DNA of 64,000 nucleotides, taken from assembly GCF_001434935.1 (NCBI RefSeq), contig NZ_AZEG01000008.1:50428-114427 (forward strand), written 5' to 3'. Positions 44,595 to 53,456 of this stretch are shown here, piece by piece. Position numbers and translations under genes: made by a program. The notes beneath the pieces are model-generated. The model made no database searches and was not told the origin of the DNA. It was given only the letters and a program-made list of their open reading frames with translations. Every line of letters starts with the position of its first letter. The first letter of the stretch is position 1. Source of the stretch: Liquorilactobacillus uvarum DSM 19971. GTDB taxonomy: Bacteria > Bacillota > Bacilli > Lactobacillales > Lactobacillaceae.

Positions 44595-45794
44595 ATGATG
44601 AATAAATCAAAAAAAACATATTTTCCACTTGTATTTAGTCCATTTGCTTCACAATTAGGTTCTGCTATTTACGTATTGGGACTCAATTGGTTAATTGTTC
44701 GGACAACCGGCAATACTAAATTGTTAGGACTGATTGAAGGGCTTGGAGGTTTAGCGTTTCTTTTAGGAGATTTTTTAGTTGGATTATTAGTCGACCAGTA
44801 CAATCGAAAAAAAGTTTTAATATGGACAGATGTCGTCTCAGCGTTAATGTGTTTTATAAGTGGTTTTTACATAAATAATCAGCAACCGCAAATTTGGTTG
44901 TTAGTTGTAATTACTTTTATTCTGAATTTAATGCTTGCGTTAAATTACCCTGCAGCTAAGGCAATTGCACCAGAAGTGGTCGAAAAAGCACATTTGCAGA
45001 AATTTAATGCAGTCTCTAATACTTTTTTTAATTTGGCTAATGTCGGTGCACCACTTATTGGCGGAGTCTTGCTAGCAGTTAAGAATATTGATTTCAGTGA
45101 ATTTTTAATAATTAATGCTATCTCGTATATTGGTGCTCTTTTAATGAATTTATTAATTCCATATAAAAAGAATCAAAAAGAGAAAAAGATTAAGAGAGAG
45201 TCGATTATTACCAGTACGCTGATTGGCTTCAAATATGTTAAAGGGCATCCCAATTTATTAATGTACATGTTGGCTATGGGATTTTTTAATTTTTGTTATG
45301 CTGGCTTTCTGTTAGCCGCACCTTATATTGCTCATCATTTTTTTGAAGGGGTGTCAACAAGCTATGGTTTGTTTCTAACAATTTCTGCTATTGGAGCTCT
45401 ATTAGGGGGCTTATGGCTAACATTCCAAAAAAGCGAAGTTACATCTCAAAGAATATACTACGAACAACTTATTTATGGTTTCGTGCTTATTATTTGTGGA
45501 ACTTTTTTGTCTCTATTTACTTGGATTCTAATCGCTTTAAGCTATGGTATTTTTCAAGCAAGATTTTTTGGCAGCATTACTACCTTTATTCAAAATGAAA
45601 CAGACATTAAATTTTTAGGCAGAATATTTGGCTTAACTTTTTTATTTTTTGATGGAGTTCAACCTGTCGGTGATTTTATTTTTGGCTTTTTTATTAGCAG
45701 TTGGCAGCAATGGACCTATGTAGTTTTAGGCACCTTTTTAGTAGTTTTTTTCTCATTGCTACTGTATTTTAAAAAAAATAAGCTTTCAAATTGA
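44595..45794 (+). CDS. MFS efflux transporter, macrolide-efflux-like
   Basis: A 399-residue, 12-helix MFS protein with the DQYNRKKVL loop 2-3 motif and the general layout of MefA-like exporters (FSPFASQLGSAIYVLGLNWLIV start). The start is uncertain: ATG at 44595 or 44598 gives a usual N-terminus, while an ATG at 44544 is in frame; none has a good ribosome site. It lies just ahead of a VOC protein gene, with 69 bases between them. Confidence 0.82.
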   Translation: MMNKSKKTYFPLVFSPFASQLGSAIYVLGLNWLIVRTTGNTKLLGLIEGLGGLAFLLGDFLVGLLVDQYNRKKVLIWTDVVSALMCFISGFYINNQQPQIWLLVVITFILNLMLALNYPAAKAIAPEVVEKAHLQKFNAVSNTFFNLANVGAPLIGGVLLAVKNIDFSEFLIINAISYIGALLMNLLIPYKKNQKEKKIKRESIITSTLIGFKYVKGHPNLLMYMLAMGFFNFCYAGFLLAAPYIAHHFFEGVSTSYGLFLTISAIGALLGGLWLTFQKSEVTSQRIYYEQLIYGFVLIICGTFLSLFTWILIALSYGIFQARFFGSITTFIQNETDIKFLGRIFGLTFLFFDGVQPVGDFIFGFFISSWQQWTYVVLGTFLVVFFSLLLYFKKNKLSN

Positions 45795-45863
45795 ATTGTT
45801 TCAATGTGTCATTATCAAAAAATTAAGTTAATTAAAAGGCAATATGTACCGGAGGCTGTTAGC

Positions 45864-46271
45864 GTGGGCAAAACAGGAATGATTAATCATATAGAAATAT
45901 ACGTCAGAGATTTGTACACTTCTAAAAAATTTTGGGAATGGTTATTGGTCAAACATTTAGGTTATAAGGTTTATCAGCAATGGAAAAATGGTATAAGTTA
46001 TACTAAAGATGATTCTTGCTATATCGTTTTTGTTCAAGCCAAAAGAAGTAAACTGCTACCACCCTATAATCGGACAAGAGTTGGTCTAAATCACTTAGCA
46101 TTTTCAATTTCAAATAAAGAAATTCTTGCTCATATAAAATCAGAATTGAATTCTTCAAAATACAAGGAACTATATGCAGATGAATATCCCTATGCAGGCG
46201 GAAATGAGCATTATGCTCTTTATTTTGAAGATCCTGATAGAATTAAAGTAGAATTGGTAGTTGAAGATTAG
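45864..46271 (+). CDS. VOC (glyoxalase/bleomycin-resistance fold) protein
   Basis: A 135-residue protein with paired beta-alpha-beta-beta-beta modules: INHIEIYVRDLYTSKKFWEWLL at the start and GLNHLAFSIS plus YFEDPDRIKVELV in the second half. The His, His/Tyr and Glu pattern is compatible with a metal site. A longer frame begins at 45804, but GTG at 45864 follows GGAGG. It may be an antibiotic-binding or detoxifying protein paired with the upstream efflux gene; this is inferred. Confidence 0.8.
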   Translation: MGKTGMINHIEIYVRDLYTSKKFWEWLLVKHLGYKVYQQWKNGISYTKDDSCYIVFVQAKRSKLLPPYNRTRVGLNHLAFSISNKEILAHIKSELNSSKYKELYADEYPYAGGNEHYALYFEDPDRIKVELVVED

Positions 46272-46421
46272 TTTGCCTTAATAGCTTTTTGACAAACATG
46301 ATTACCATTAAAATTAACATGCTCTGCCTAGCAGCGAGTTACTTATAATTAAAAACTCTTTTCTCTGAGACAGACTTGGCCTTGGAAAGTACGGATGATT
46401 ATTTCAGAGGAGGATAATTGA

Positions 46422-46814
46422 TTGAAAAAAAATCTAATAAATATTCTAAGTGTACTATTCTTTGCTTTTTGGGGCGGTATATTGCGTTACCTATGCAGTG
46501 TATGTTTTAGCTTTAATGGTACTATTATTGTCAATCTTATTGGTTGTTTTTTGTTAAGCTTTTTGACATATTTTTTTATAACATTTAAAAACTTTGCGGA
46601 ATGGTTAACAATTGGTTTGGGCACCGGTTTCGTAGGATCATTTACAACTTTTTCAAGTTTTAATCTTGATATTTTAAAATTAACCCTCCTTCATAATTCT
46701 GAATATTTATTTTTCTATTTAACAAGCAACATTTTTGGAGGACTTATACTTGCTTTTTTAGGATCGCTTATAGGAAGCTGCCTAGGAAGTAAAATGATAC
46801 GAGGAGAAGAATAA
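46422..46814 (+). CDS. crcB: Fluoride channel subunit CrcB/Fluc, first copy
   Basis: A 130-residue four-helix membrane protein. GTGFVGSFTTFSSFNLD carries the phenylalanine-box and Na+-site region of Fluc. It is followed one base later by a second copy. Such pairs form antiparallel heterodimers that export F-. The start is TTG behind AGAGGAGG. I looked for a fluoride riboswitch in the 150-base leader and found none. Confidence 0.9.
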   Translation: MKKNLINILSVLFFAFWGGILRYLCSVCFSFNGTIIVNLIGCFLLSFLTYFFITFKNFAEWLTIGLGTGFVGSFTTFSSFNLDILKLTLLHNSEYLFFYLTSNIFGGLILAFLGSLIGSCLGSKMIRGEE

Positions 46815-46815
46815 G

Positions 46816-47169
46816 TTGATATATATGATTGGTTTAGGTGCTGCTATCGGATCTTTGCTGCGATTTGAACTAACACTAAAAATAAAAAAACATTTCAAAG
46901 AAAACTGGCCACTAGCAACTTTTTTAATTAATCTTAGCGGTGCATTTTTACTTGGATTAATGTTTGGTTCTCATCTTCAAGTGAATTACTTTCTTTTTTG
47001 GGGAACTGGAGTAGTAGGGGGATTTACAACTTTTTCAACTTTGAATTCCGAGTTAATAGGACTTTTTAACAATAAACATCTTTACGTGGGAATAAACTAT
47101 ATGCTATTTAGTTATTTAGGTGGTTTCGGGTTACTTATTACCGGATATTTTTTAGGTAAGTTGATATAG
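46816..47169 (+). CDS. crcB: Fluoride channel subunit CrcB/Fluc, second copy
   Basis: A 117-residue four-helix protein with GTGVVGGFTTFSTLNSE, matching the first copy. The start is TTG at 46816 behind GAGGAG; an ATG at 46825 is an alternative. It begins one base after the first crcB stop, so the two halves of the dual-topology channel are made together. Confidence 0.9.
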   Translation: MIYMIGLGAAIGSLLRFELTLKIKKHFKENWPLATFLINLSGAFLLGLMFGSHLQVNYFLFWGTGVVGGFTTFSTLNSELIGLFNNKHLYVGINYMLFSYLGGFGLLITGYFLGKLI

Positions 47170-47703
47170 CCTCAAAAAACAAAGTATTATTTTTTAATAG
47201 TGATAATTCATCTACGCACATTGTATAACTTGAATTACTGTAATTTTTTCTAAATTAATATTTTGAAAATTATAAGATACCGCATAGTATATTAATATGT
47301 CTACAGAATACATTTTAAAAAGCTGTTTTGACATTCCTTTTTAGTAGTGCTACCATACCTTCATAACTATCGAAATGAAGTACATAACCTGTCTGGTACA
47401 ATGCTTTAGAGGGCCTTAGTCTAGTGTATACTAAATGAGTTCTTTCATGCACTGATGATAAATTGCAAAGGAAATAAGTTTGTTGTTACTACCATTAATT
47501 TCTAAGCGTCTTGAAACAAACACTCGAAGTTATTAAAATTCATTTTGAGAACGGCTAGTTTAAGTATGTCTTCCTTATCAATAACACAGCTGTATATCTT
47601 TTTACTAATCATGCTTGATCTTCAGTACCAGTTCACAAATGCCTTTTATGACTACGATAAGTAAAATTGATATGGAGTATAAAAATAAAGTGAGGTCAAA
47701 ACA
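47170..47703. other. Gap of about 530 bases with a short minus-strand coding relic
   Basis: No intact gene. A minus-strand frame at 47315-47452 (45 residues from GTG, open to about 47488) reads protein-like, with segments THLVYTRLRPSKALYQTGY and HFDSYEGMVALLKRN, and ends in TAA. No family was recognised and it has no ribosome site. I found no riboswitch in front of asd; GTGAGG is its ribosome site. Confidence 0.3.
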
Positions 47704-48795
47704 ATGAGTAAGAAATTAAGAGTTGGTATTTTAGGGGCAACCGGTATGGTTGGTCAACGTTACATTACATTATTAGCGGATCATCCATGGTTTGAAGTTG
47801 TCTTAGTCGCTGCTAGTTCACGGAGCGCTGGCAAGACTTATGAACAAGCTGTTGCTGGACGCTGGAAAATGGATGAAGCTGTACCAACGGCTGTTAGAGA
47901 GCTAACTATTTTGGACGTAAATCAAGTTAGTCAAATTGCAAAGCAGGTCGATTTTGTTTTTTCGGCTGTCAGTATGTCCAAAGATGAAATCAAAAAGATT
48001 GAAGAAACATATGCAAAAGCTGAAGTACCGGTCGTTTCTAATAATAGTGCCCATCGTTGGACACCTGACGTACCAATGATCGTTCCAGAAATTAACCCAG
48101 ATCATACTCGCATTATCAAATATCAACGCGAGCGGCTGGGAACCACACGAGGGTTTATTGCGGTAAAACCTAATTGCTCGATTCAAAGTTATGCTCCTGC
48201 TTTGTCAGCGTGGCGCAAATTTGAACCAACTCAAGTAGTGGCAACAACATATCAAGCGATCTCTGGTGCGGGCAAGACATTTAAAGATGCACCCGAAATT
48301 TTAAATAATGTCGTTCCTTTTATTAGCGGTGAGGAAGAGAAATCCGAAAAAGAACCTTTGAAAATTTGGGGTCAAGTCGATGATCAAAAAAGGGAAATTA
48401 TTCCTGCAACTTCGCCAATAATTACAAGTCAATGTTTGCGAGTAGCTGTTTTATATGGTCATACAGCGGCAGCTTTTGTTAATTTCAAGCAAAAACCAAC
48501 TAAAGAAGAATTGATCGAGGCACTCGAAAACTACCGTGGTGTGCCGCAAGAATTGAAACTACCCAGTGCACCTGCACAATTCATTCAATATTTGACAGAA
48601 GATGATCGACCGCAAGTTCGTTTTGATGTTAATTTTGAGAACGGTATGGGGATTTCGATTGGCCGCTTACGGACTGATAAGATTTTTGATTGGAAATTTG
48701 TTGGTCTTTCACATAATACAGCTCGTGGAGCAGCAGGTGGAGCAATTCTATGCGCTGAATTGTTAAAGGCTCAAGGGTACATTACAGCAAATTAA
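47704..48795 (+). CDS. asd: Aspartate-semialdehyde dehydrogenase, archaeal/fungal-type
   Basis: A 363-residue NADP enzyme that reduces aspartyl phosphate. Seen: GILGATGMVGQRY at the start, the catalytic Cys in VKPNCSIQSY, and the acyl-binding SNNSAHRW and GAAGGAI regions. The K-P-N-C-S form and the overall length fit the archaeal/fungal branch, not the usual Gram-positive enzyme (G-N-C-S-T). It works directly after the aspartokinase encoded 19 kb away. Confidence 0.9.
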   Translation: MSKKLRVGILGATGMVGQRYITLLADHPWFEVVLVAASSRSAGKTYEQAVAGRWKMDEAVPTAVRELTILDVNQVSQIAKQVDFVFSAVSMSKDEIKKIEETYAKAEVPVVSNNSAHRWTPDVPMIVPEINPDHTRIIKYQRERLGTTRGFIAVKPNCSIQSYAPALSAWRKFEPTQVVATTYQAISGAGKTFKDAPEILNNVVPFISGEEEKSEKEPLKIWGQVDDQKREIIPATSPIITSQCLRVAVLYGHTAAAFVNFKQKPTKEELIEALENYRGVPQELKLPSAPAQFIQYLTEDDRPQVRFDVNFENGMGISIGRLRTDKIFDWKFVGLSHNTARGAAGGAILCAELLKAQGYITAN

Positions 48796-49272
48796 TTTAA
48801 GAACGATAATAAAATAATTAGTTACTAAAATATAAGTGGTGACAAAGAAATATTGCCGTAAGTCAGTAAAATTAGAGCACTAACGCAAATTACGAATCTC
48901 GTGCTTTTTTGCTTATGTGTAGCTCAAAAATTAGACAGAATTTTGACTTATGGAACACAACACATCTATAATAAAAGGCTGGCTCAGATTTCAAGTTTTG
49001 AATCAACCTTTTTTGTCTAATAATGAAATGTTTATTAAATTCAAAATTTTTGCGTTTGAACGATCTATTGAATAAACAAGTTTCTAGGAAAAAATGCAGT
49101 TATATCAACAAACCGTTATCCAAATCACACTACTCAATAGATCTGAATTTGTTTATATTATAAAATCAATCCAGTAGATAAGAACTAAATCTACCTGCAT
49201 GATCAGATAAAATTTACTTGTCTCTAACAGTATATTTAGATTCTTATTACCGCTGACGCTTGGAGTTATAGC
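48796..49272. other. Gap with one or two weak terminators
   Basis: AGCAC/GTGCT with a U6 run lies near 48877-48908, and an imperfect stem AAAAGGCTGG...CAACCTTTTTT lies at 48973-49016; either could end asd. No gene is visible in the rest. Confidence 0.5.
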
Positions 49273-50421
49273 ATGAAAAAAAACATTTCACTTCTTTCCG
49301 CCAGTATGTTTGTTAATATGGGAATTGGTCTAATAATGCCAATTACAACCTTATATATTCATCAAGATTTAGGAAAGAGTCTTGTTACATCTAGCTATGT
49401 TTTGATGGCTTTTTCTATTTTTATGGTGGTGGGCAATCTTTTGGGTGCCCAATTATTTGATCGCTGGCATCCCAAATTAACAAGTTTTCTAGGTGAAGGA
49501 ATCGTTATACCATCCATGCTTTTGCTCACATTTTTTCCTACATGGCCGCTTTATGTATTGTTGCTTGTTTTGTATAGCTTAGGACTAGGTATTCTTAACT
49601 CAAGCATTAATGGATACATAGCCTATAGACAAAAAAATGACAGTAATCTTTTTACAACAGCTTATTGGTTAGCTAATTTAGGCATGGGTGTTTCTACATT
49701 CTTATCTGGTATACTTTTTTCAATCAATATAAAGTCGGTGTTTCTGGGAGCATTTTTGCTTTTTTTTATGACTTTTGTTATGACACTAGTATTTATTCCA
49801 AATATTAAAATTCAACATCAACCGAAAGAAATGAATCAACAAACGCCATTTAAAAAAAGTAGAAAAAATCTATTTAGTCTAACAACACTTTGCTTAATTT
49901 TAATTGTCATTTGGATTGGATATGAGCAATGGAACAGCAATATATCTGTCTACATGCTTTCTAAAAACAATTCCGTTCAGCAATATAGTTTTCTTTTCAC
50001 AATCTCAACAATCGAAATTGTGTTTTTCCAACCTGTACTCAACCGTTTTTTTAGAAACACTTTTAAAAATGAAAAAATAAGGATGCTTATAGGAATTTTG
50101 CTATTTGGAGCTTCCTATCTCAGCATTTTTGAAGCAGAGTCATATTGGCGTTTTGTTCTTGGGATTACGTTGTTATCAATTGGAGATATGCTTGCTTTAA
50201 CAACAACTCCCGCTCTTCTTAATAGGTTCGCCACAGATTATAATCGTGCTTCCATTCAATCTATCGGGGGAACTGCTGCTTCGCTTGGCAGAGCAATTGG
50301 TCCATTGATTGGAGGGGCTGTGGTAACTTTTACCAATTTCGCTCTCGGTTTTGTTCTAATGGCTTTGTTACACGCTGTGATAGCAGTACTTGGCATGTTT
50401 TTGCAGAAACCCAACACATAA
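49273..50421 (+). CDS. MFS transporter, multidrug-efflux-like
   Basis: A 382-residue, 12-helix transporter. The N-terminus SLLSASMFVNMGIGLIMPIT and the loop FDRWHPKLTS place it in the MFS drug-exporter group (DHA1-like), and the second half ends with the conserved RASIQSIGGTAASLGRAIGP segment. GGAG precedes the ATG. Cargo unknown. A small hairpin with U7 (50462-50487) may terminate it. Confidence 0.85.
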   Translation: MKKNISLLSASMFVNMGIGLIMPITTLYIHQDLGKSLVTSSYVLMAFSIFMVVGNLLGAQLFDRWHPKLTSFLGEGIVIPSMLLLTFFPTWPLYVLLLVLYSLGLGILNSSINGYIAYRQKNDSNLFTTAYWLANLGMGVSTFLSGILFSINIKSVFLGAFLLFFMTFVMTLVFIPNIKIQHQPKEMNQQTPFKKSRKNLFSLTTLCLILIVIWIGYEQWNSNISVYMLSKNNSVQQYSFLFTISTIEIVFFQPVLNRFFRNTFKNEKIRMLIGILLFGASYLSIFEAESYWRFVLGITLLSIGDMLALTTTPALLNRFATDYNRASIQSIGGTAASLGRAIGPLIGGAVVTFTNFALGFVLMALLHAVIAVLGMFLQKPNT

Positions 50422-50461
50422 AACTAAAAAATGATATTTTTAATCGAACATCTACAAATTA

Positions 50462-50487
50462 TTACTCTTGCAAAGGAGTATTTTTTT
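50462..50487 (+). terminator. Short hairpin with U-run
   Basis: TACTC/GAGTA with an 8-base loop followed by seven U. Short stem, so weak support. Confidence 0.45.
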
Positions 50488-50579
50488 ATTTAGCATAAAA
50501 ATTTTATTATTAAATACGATTTTTTGTGCAAGTAATAAAGTAATAGGAACCCAAACAACCATAAATTATTGCAAAATAT

Positions 50580-50597
50580 ATGTGATGTTAATCACAA
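50580..50597 (+). promoter_or_regulatory. Rex/CRP-like palindrome upstream of the flavin reductase
   Basis: TGTGAT-N4-ATCACA with one further A on each side fits both the CRP/FNR-type TGTGA-N6-TCACA and the Rex-type TTGTGA-N6-TCACAA patterns. It lies about 120 bases upstream of the gene, above a TATACT at 50629-50634. Redox (Rex) control would make sense for a reductase. Confidence 0.6.
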
Positions 50598-50714
50598 GTT
50601 GATTGAATAAAACGTTTTAAAATGGTAATATACTTATTGAAAGCGTAACCATATAAGACTGAAAGAGTTTTATGTATCCTTACCAGTTGTTTTTATGCCT
50701 AGGAGGTATTTAAT

Positions 50715-52541
50715 ATGTCAGAATTAAAATCTGGAAAATATCGAGTTATTGCTAAGGAATATGAGGGAGAGACGATTCCGCTTGAAATTGAAATTGAGAA
50801 TAATAAAATCATCAAAATCACTCCTCAAAAGAAAATGATCCCTGGAGGTTTAGAGGAGACAGTTTTCACACATTTACCTAAGCAAATCATAGAGAATCAA
50901 ACACTCGAAGTTGATGCGATTTCAGGTGCTTCCCATTCTCGTCAGGGATTACTGGATGCAGTTCAAGAAACTGTACTTCAAGCAGGCGGAGATATAAATA
51001 GTTTCCATAACTTTCAAACTAGTAAAAATACTGCTGAAAAGCTTAATACTTTGAAACCAGACGTTGACATACGTGAAGATGCTTACTCTATTTGGCGGAA
51101 AATTCCAGAAAATGTCAGTAAGGAAATTAATACTGACTTCTTAATTATTGGCGCAGGAATCTCTGGATTAGCGGCGGCAGTTCAAGCAGGGTTAGATGGG
51201 ATGAACACCCTTGTTATTGAAAAAAACAGTTTTGTTGCTGGAAATGGTGGTGGCGTTGAAGGTATCTTTGGAATTAATACAAAGATGCAAAAGTCAGCCG
51301 GAATTCATGTTCAAAAAGAAAAAATAATTGCCAAAGAAGCGGAGATGGGACAATATCGTGTTGATGGCTCCTTCTGGGTGGACTTAGTCAACAATTCTGC
51401 TGATAATATTGATTGGTTGGTGAAACAAGGTGTTCAGCTGAGTAAGGTTGATGATTATCATGGAACTTGTATGTTTCCTACTTTTCACTGGTATAAGGGG
51501 GGATTTGCTTCTGAGGGGTATGTTCCTTTTATGAAAAAACGTGCCGATGAATTAGGGGTCAATTTTCTCCTTGGAACATCGGCCAAAAGCGTAATTTTTG
51601 ATGAAAACAGAGTTAAAGGTGTGTATGCTCAAACAGCAGAAGGTATCATAAAGATTAATGCGAAAGCTACATTATTAGCAACTGGAGGTGTTGGTCACAA
51701 TCCAGAACTAATCGAGAAGCAAGGTTGGCCAACTAAAAATTTGCACTACTGCTCAATGCCAAGTAACACGGGAGATGGATATCAAATAGCCATGTCTTTG
51801 AGAGCGAAAGACATGCTGAGAGAATCGCCGGAGTTTATGATGAACTACATTCAGGCTCTACCACATGAAGGTGTTCATCTCTATATTGATCCAATTAATG
51901 GTTTTATGTCATTACCGTCGGGTGGTCCCGTTGTATGGATTAATCAAAATGGTAAGCGTTTCGTCAATGAAAATGTCAAAAAATATAATCTACTTTATCA
52001 ACGAATGGCTATCGGAGCGACTAAAGTAACATACCAAATTTTCACTCAAAAGATTTACGATGAGATTACTAAAAATGTTTCAAATGCGAAAGCTGTTTTA
52101 GCCGAAGCAGTTGAAAAAAATGAAGGAAAATCGCTCTATAAGTCCGCTACAATTGAGGAACTTGCCCAAAAAATTGATGTACCTAAAAAGAATCTAGTGG
52201 CAACCATCAAGAAATATAATAAATTTGCACACAATGGTCGAGATGAAGAATTTGCCAAAGAGGCCGAAATGATTATACCAATTGAAGAGGGACCATTTTA
52301 TATTGCGCGTCTAGATCCTTCAAATTTGATTGGCATTGGCGGAGTTGGCTCAAATCAAAAATTCGAAGTAATTGATGACGATTTTGAAAGAATTAATGGC
52401 CTTTACATCTCGGGAATGGACAGTGCAATGCAGTATCGTAATGTATATACCATTACTTTGGGTGGTTCCGCATGCGCGCACAACGTTAACTCAGGTCGTC
52501 ATGCATCAATAAATGCTAAATCGTATATTGAAACATTATAA
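50715..52541 (+). CDS. FMN-binding/FAD-dependent fumarate-reductase-like flavoprotein
   Basis: A 608-residue protein with no signal peptide. The N-terminal FMN_bind domain (about 1-95) has the flavinylation motif DAISGASHSRQG with Ser in place of the usual Thr. The FAD domain has IIGAGISGLAAAVQAGLDG near 145-163 and GLYISGMDSAM near the end. The usual H-G-A-N-R active-site motif is replaced by QYRNVYTITLGGSACAHN, so the electron acceptor is probably not fumarate; urocanate-, cinnamate- or other enoate-reductase activity is possible. AGGAGG precedes the ATG. Confidence 0.85.
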   Translation: MSELKSGKYRVIAKEYEGETIPLEIEIENNKIIKITPQKKMIPGGLEETVFTHLPKQIIENQTLEVDAISGASHSRQGLLDAVQETVLQAGGDINSFHNFQTSKNTAEKLNTLKPDVDIREDAYSIWRKIPENVSKEINTDFLIIGAGISGLAAAVQAGLDGMNTLVIEKNSFVAGNGGGVEGIFGINTKMQKSAGIHVQKEKIIAKEAEMGQYRVDGSFWVDLVNNSADNIDWLVKQGVQLSKVDDYHGTCMFPTFHWYKGGFASEGYVPFMKKRADELGVNFLLGTSAKSVIFDENRVKGVYAQTAEGIIKINAKATLLATGGVGHNPELIEKQGWPTKNLHYCSMPSNTGDGYQIAMSLRAKDMLRESPEFMMNYIQALPHEGVHLYIDPINGFMSLPSGGPVVWINQNGKRFVNENVKKYNLLYQRMAIGATKVTYQIFTQKIYDEITKNVSNAKAVLAEAVEKNEGKSLYKSATIEELAQKIDVPKKNLVATIKKYNKFAHNGRDEEFAKEAEMIIPIEEGPFYIARLDPSNLIGIGGVGSNQKFEVIDDDFERINGLYISGMDSAMQYRNVYTITLGGSACAHNVNSGRHASINAKSYIETL

Positions 52542-52816
52542 ACAATAAAAAACACAAATTTTTTGTATTTAAATGTCTTATACTTATTAGGTAAAATCTA
52601 ATGAATATGAGATATTTTTTATATAACGATATTCATTTAGTTTTAAGGATAATATACAAAAAACACGTCTCTTTTTTAAGACCACCTCAATTAGCACATA
52701 CTCATACGATATCCGGACTAGCGCCAGCAATAGTTGAAGCTTGTAATACGTTCTCTGTGAATGTTTTTTAGTAAATATAAAATTGTTCAGAACTGAGGAA
52801 TAAACCGATGCTTTAG
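52542..52816. other. Gap after the flavoprotein gene
   Basis: No intact gene. A minus-strand frame continues past the stop of the CPBP relic for about 150 bases but without a recognisable motif. The whole 52542-53456 stretch, about 900 bases, lacks any intact gene. Confidence 0.4.
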
Positions 52817-53119
52817 TCAGTTTATGAGATTATGAGATGAATCTCCGTACAAATTAAATGCAAGCCAACCTGACAAAAACAAACCTTGAGAAATTGATTC
52901 CTCAAAAATAGCACCCCAGATCACGAGATTCTTAGTTGGTTTCAACATTATTTTAATAATTCTAAATGCCCCAAAGCTCTAAAAGTAATAATTAAGGCAA
53001 GTACAACTACAATTAAATTCACTATACTCTTAAAAAACAAAGATTCATCATAAAAAAGAATGCTCTAAATAGTATTATTCCCCAATATATTTACCTCTCT
53101 CAAGTCCAACGATTTTCAC
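52817..53119 (-). pseudogene. Decayed CPBP-family (Abi) intramembrane protease gene
   Basis: On the minus strand, a GTG at 53119 behind AAAGGAGAGG starts MKIVGLERGKYIGE then stops. A second frame has a hydrophobic helix (NLIVVVLALIITFRALG) and ends at 52948. A third (ATG 52948, stop 52817) gives NLVIWGAIFEESISQGLFLSGW, which matches the first CPBP motif (E-E-x-x-x-R-G) with Gln for Arg. The pieces line up in order in three frames, so this is a broken CPBP gene. CPBP proteins are often linked with bacteriocin immunity or membrane-protein processing. Confidence 0.6.
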
Positions 53120-53156
53120 GACAATATTTAAACCTCTCCTTTGCCAAAATATATCT

Positions 53157-53181
53157 TTATGATATCATAATGATATCATAA
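53157..53181. promoter_or_regulatory. 25-bp palindrome made of two ATGATATCAT units
   Basis: Two perfect ATGATATCAT palindromes (53159-53168 and 53170-53179) are separated by one base, with matching flanks, so the 25 bases read the same on both strands except the centre. It lies upstream of the decayed minus-strand CPBP gene and is a likely dimer-of-dimers operator. Confidence 0.6.
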
Positions 53182-53456
53182 AACAAAAAAAGTTCTGATC
53201 AAAGGTTTAAATTTAAAAATAAAAATTGTAAATAGTTATTAGAGTCAATAAACATTTATTATTAAAACAATTAGTATTGAATAACTTGATTTCTATCACA
53301 TAAATATGTTGCTTGAAAGAAACATTTAATTGTGCAGCATACACTTAAAAAGATAACAGATAATTAAATTTTCTAGGATTTTTTTGTTATAATGGTATCA
53401 ATTATTTAGTTTTTTATGTATTTAACACTTACTAATATTTGATTTGATTAATAATT

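Noticed and set aside
46272..46421. Fluoride riboswitch before the crcB pair
   Set aside because: The conserved core of the crcB motif could not be found in the leader.
52817..52948. Intact small 43-residue gene
   Set aside because: It looks like one fragment of a CPBP protease with neighbouring fragments in other frames, so a pseudogene is the better reading.
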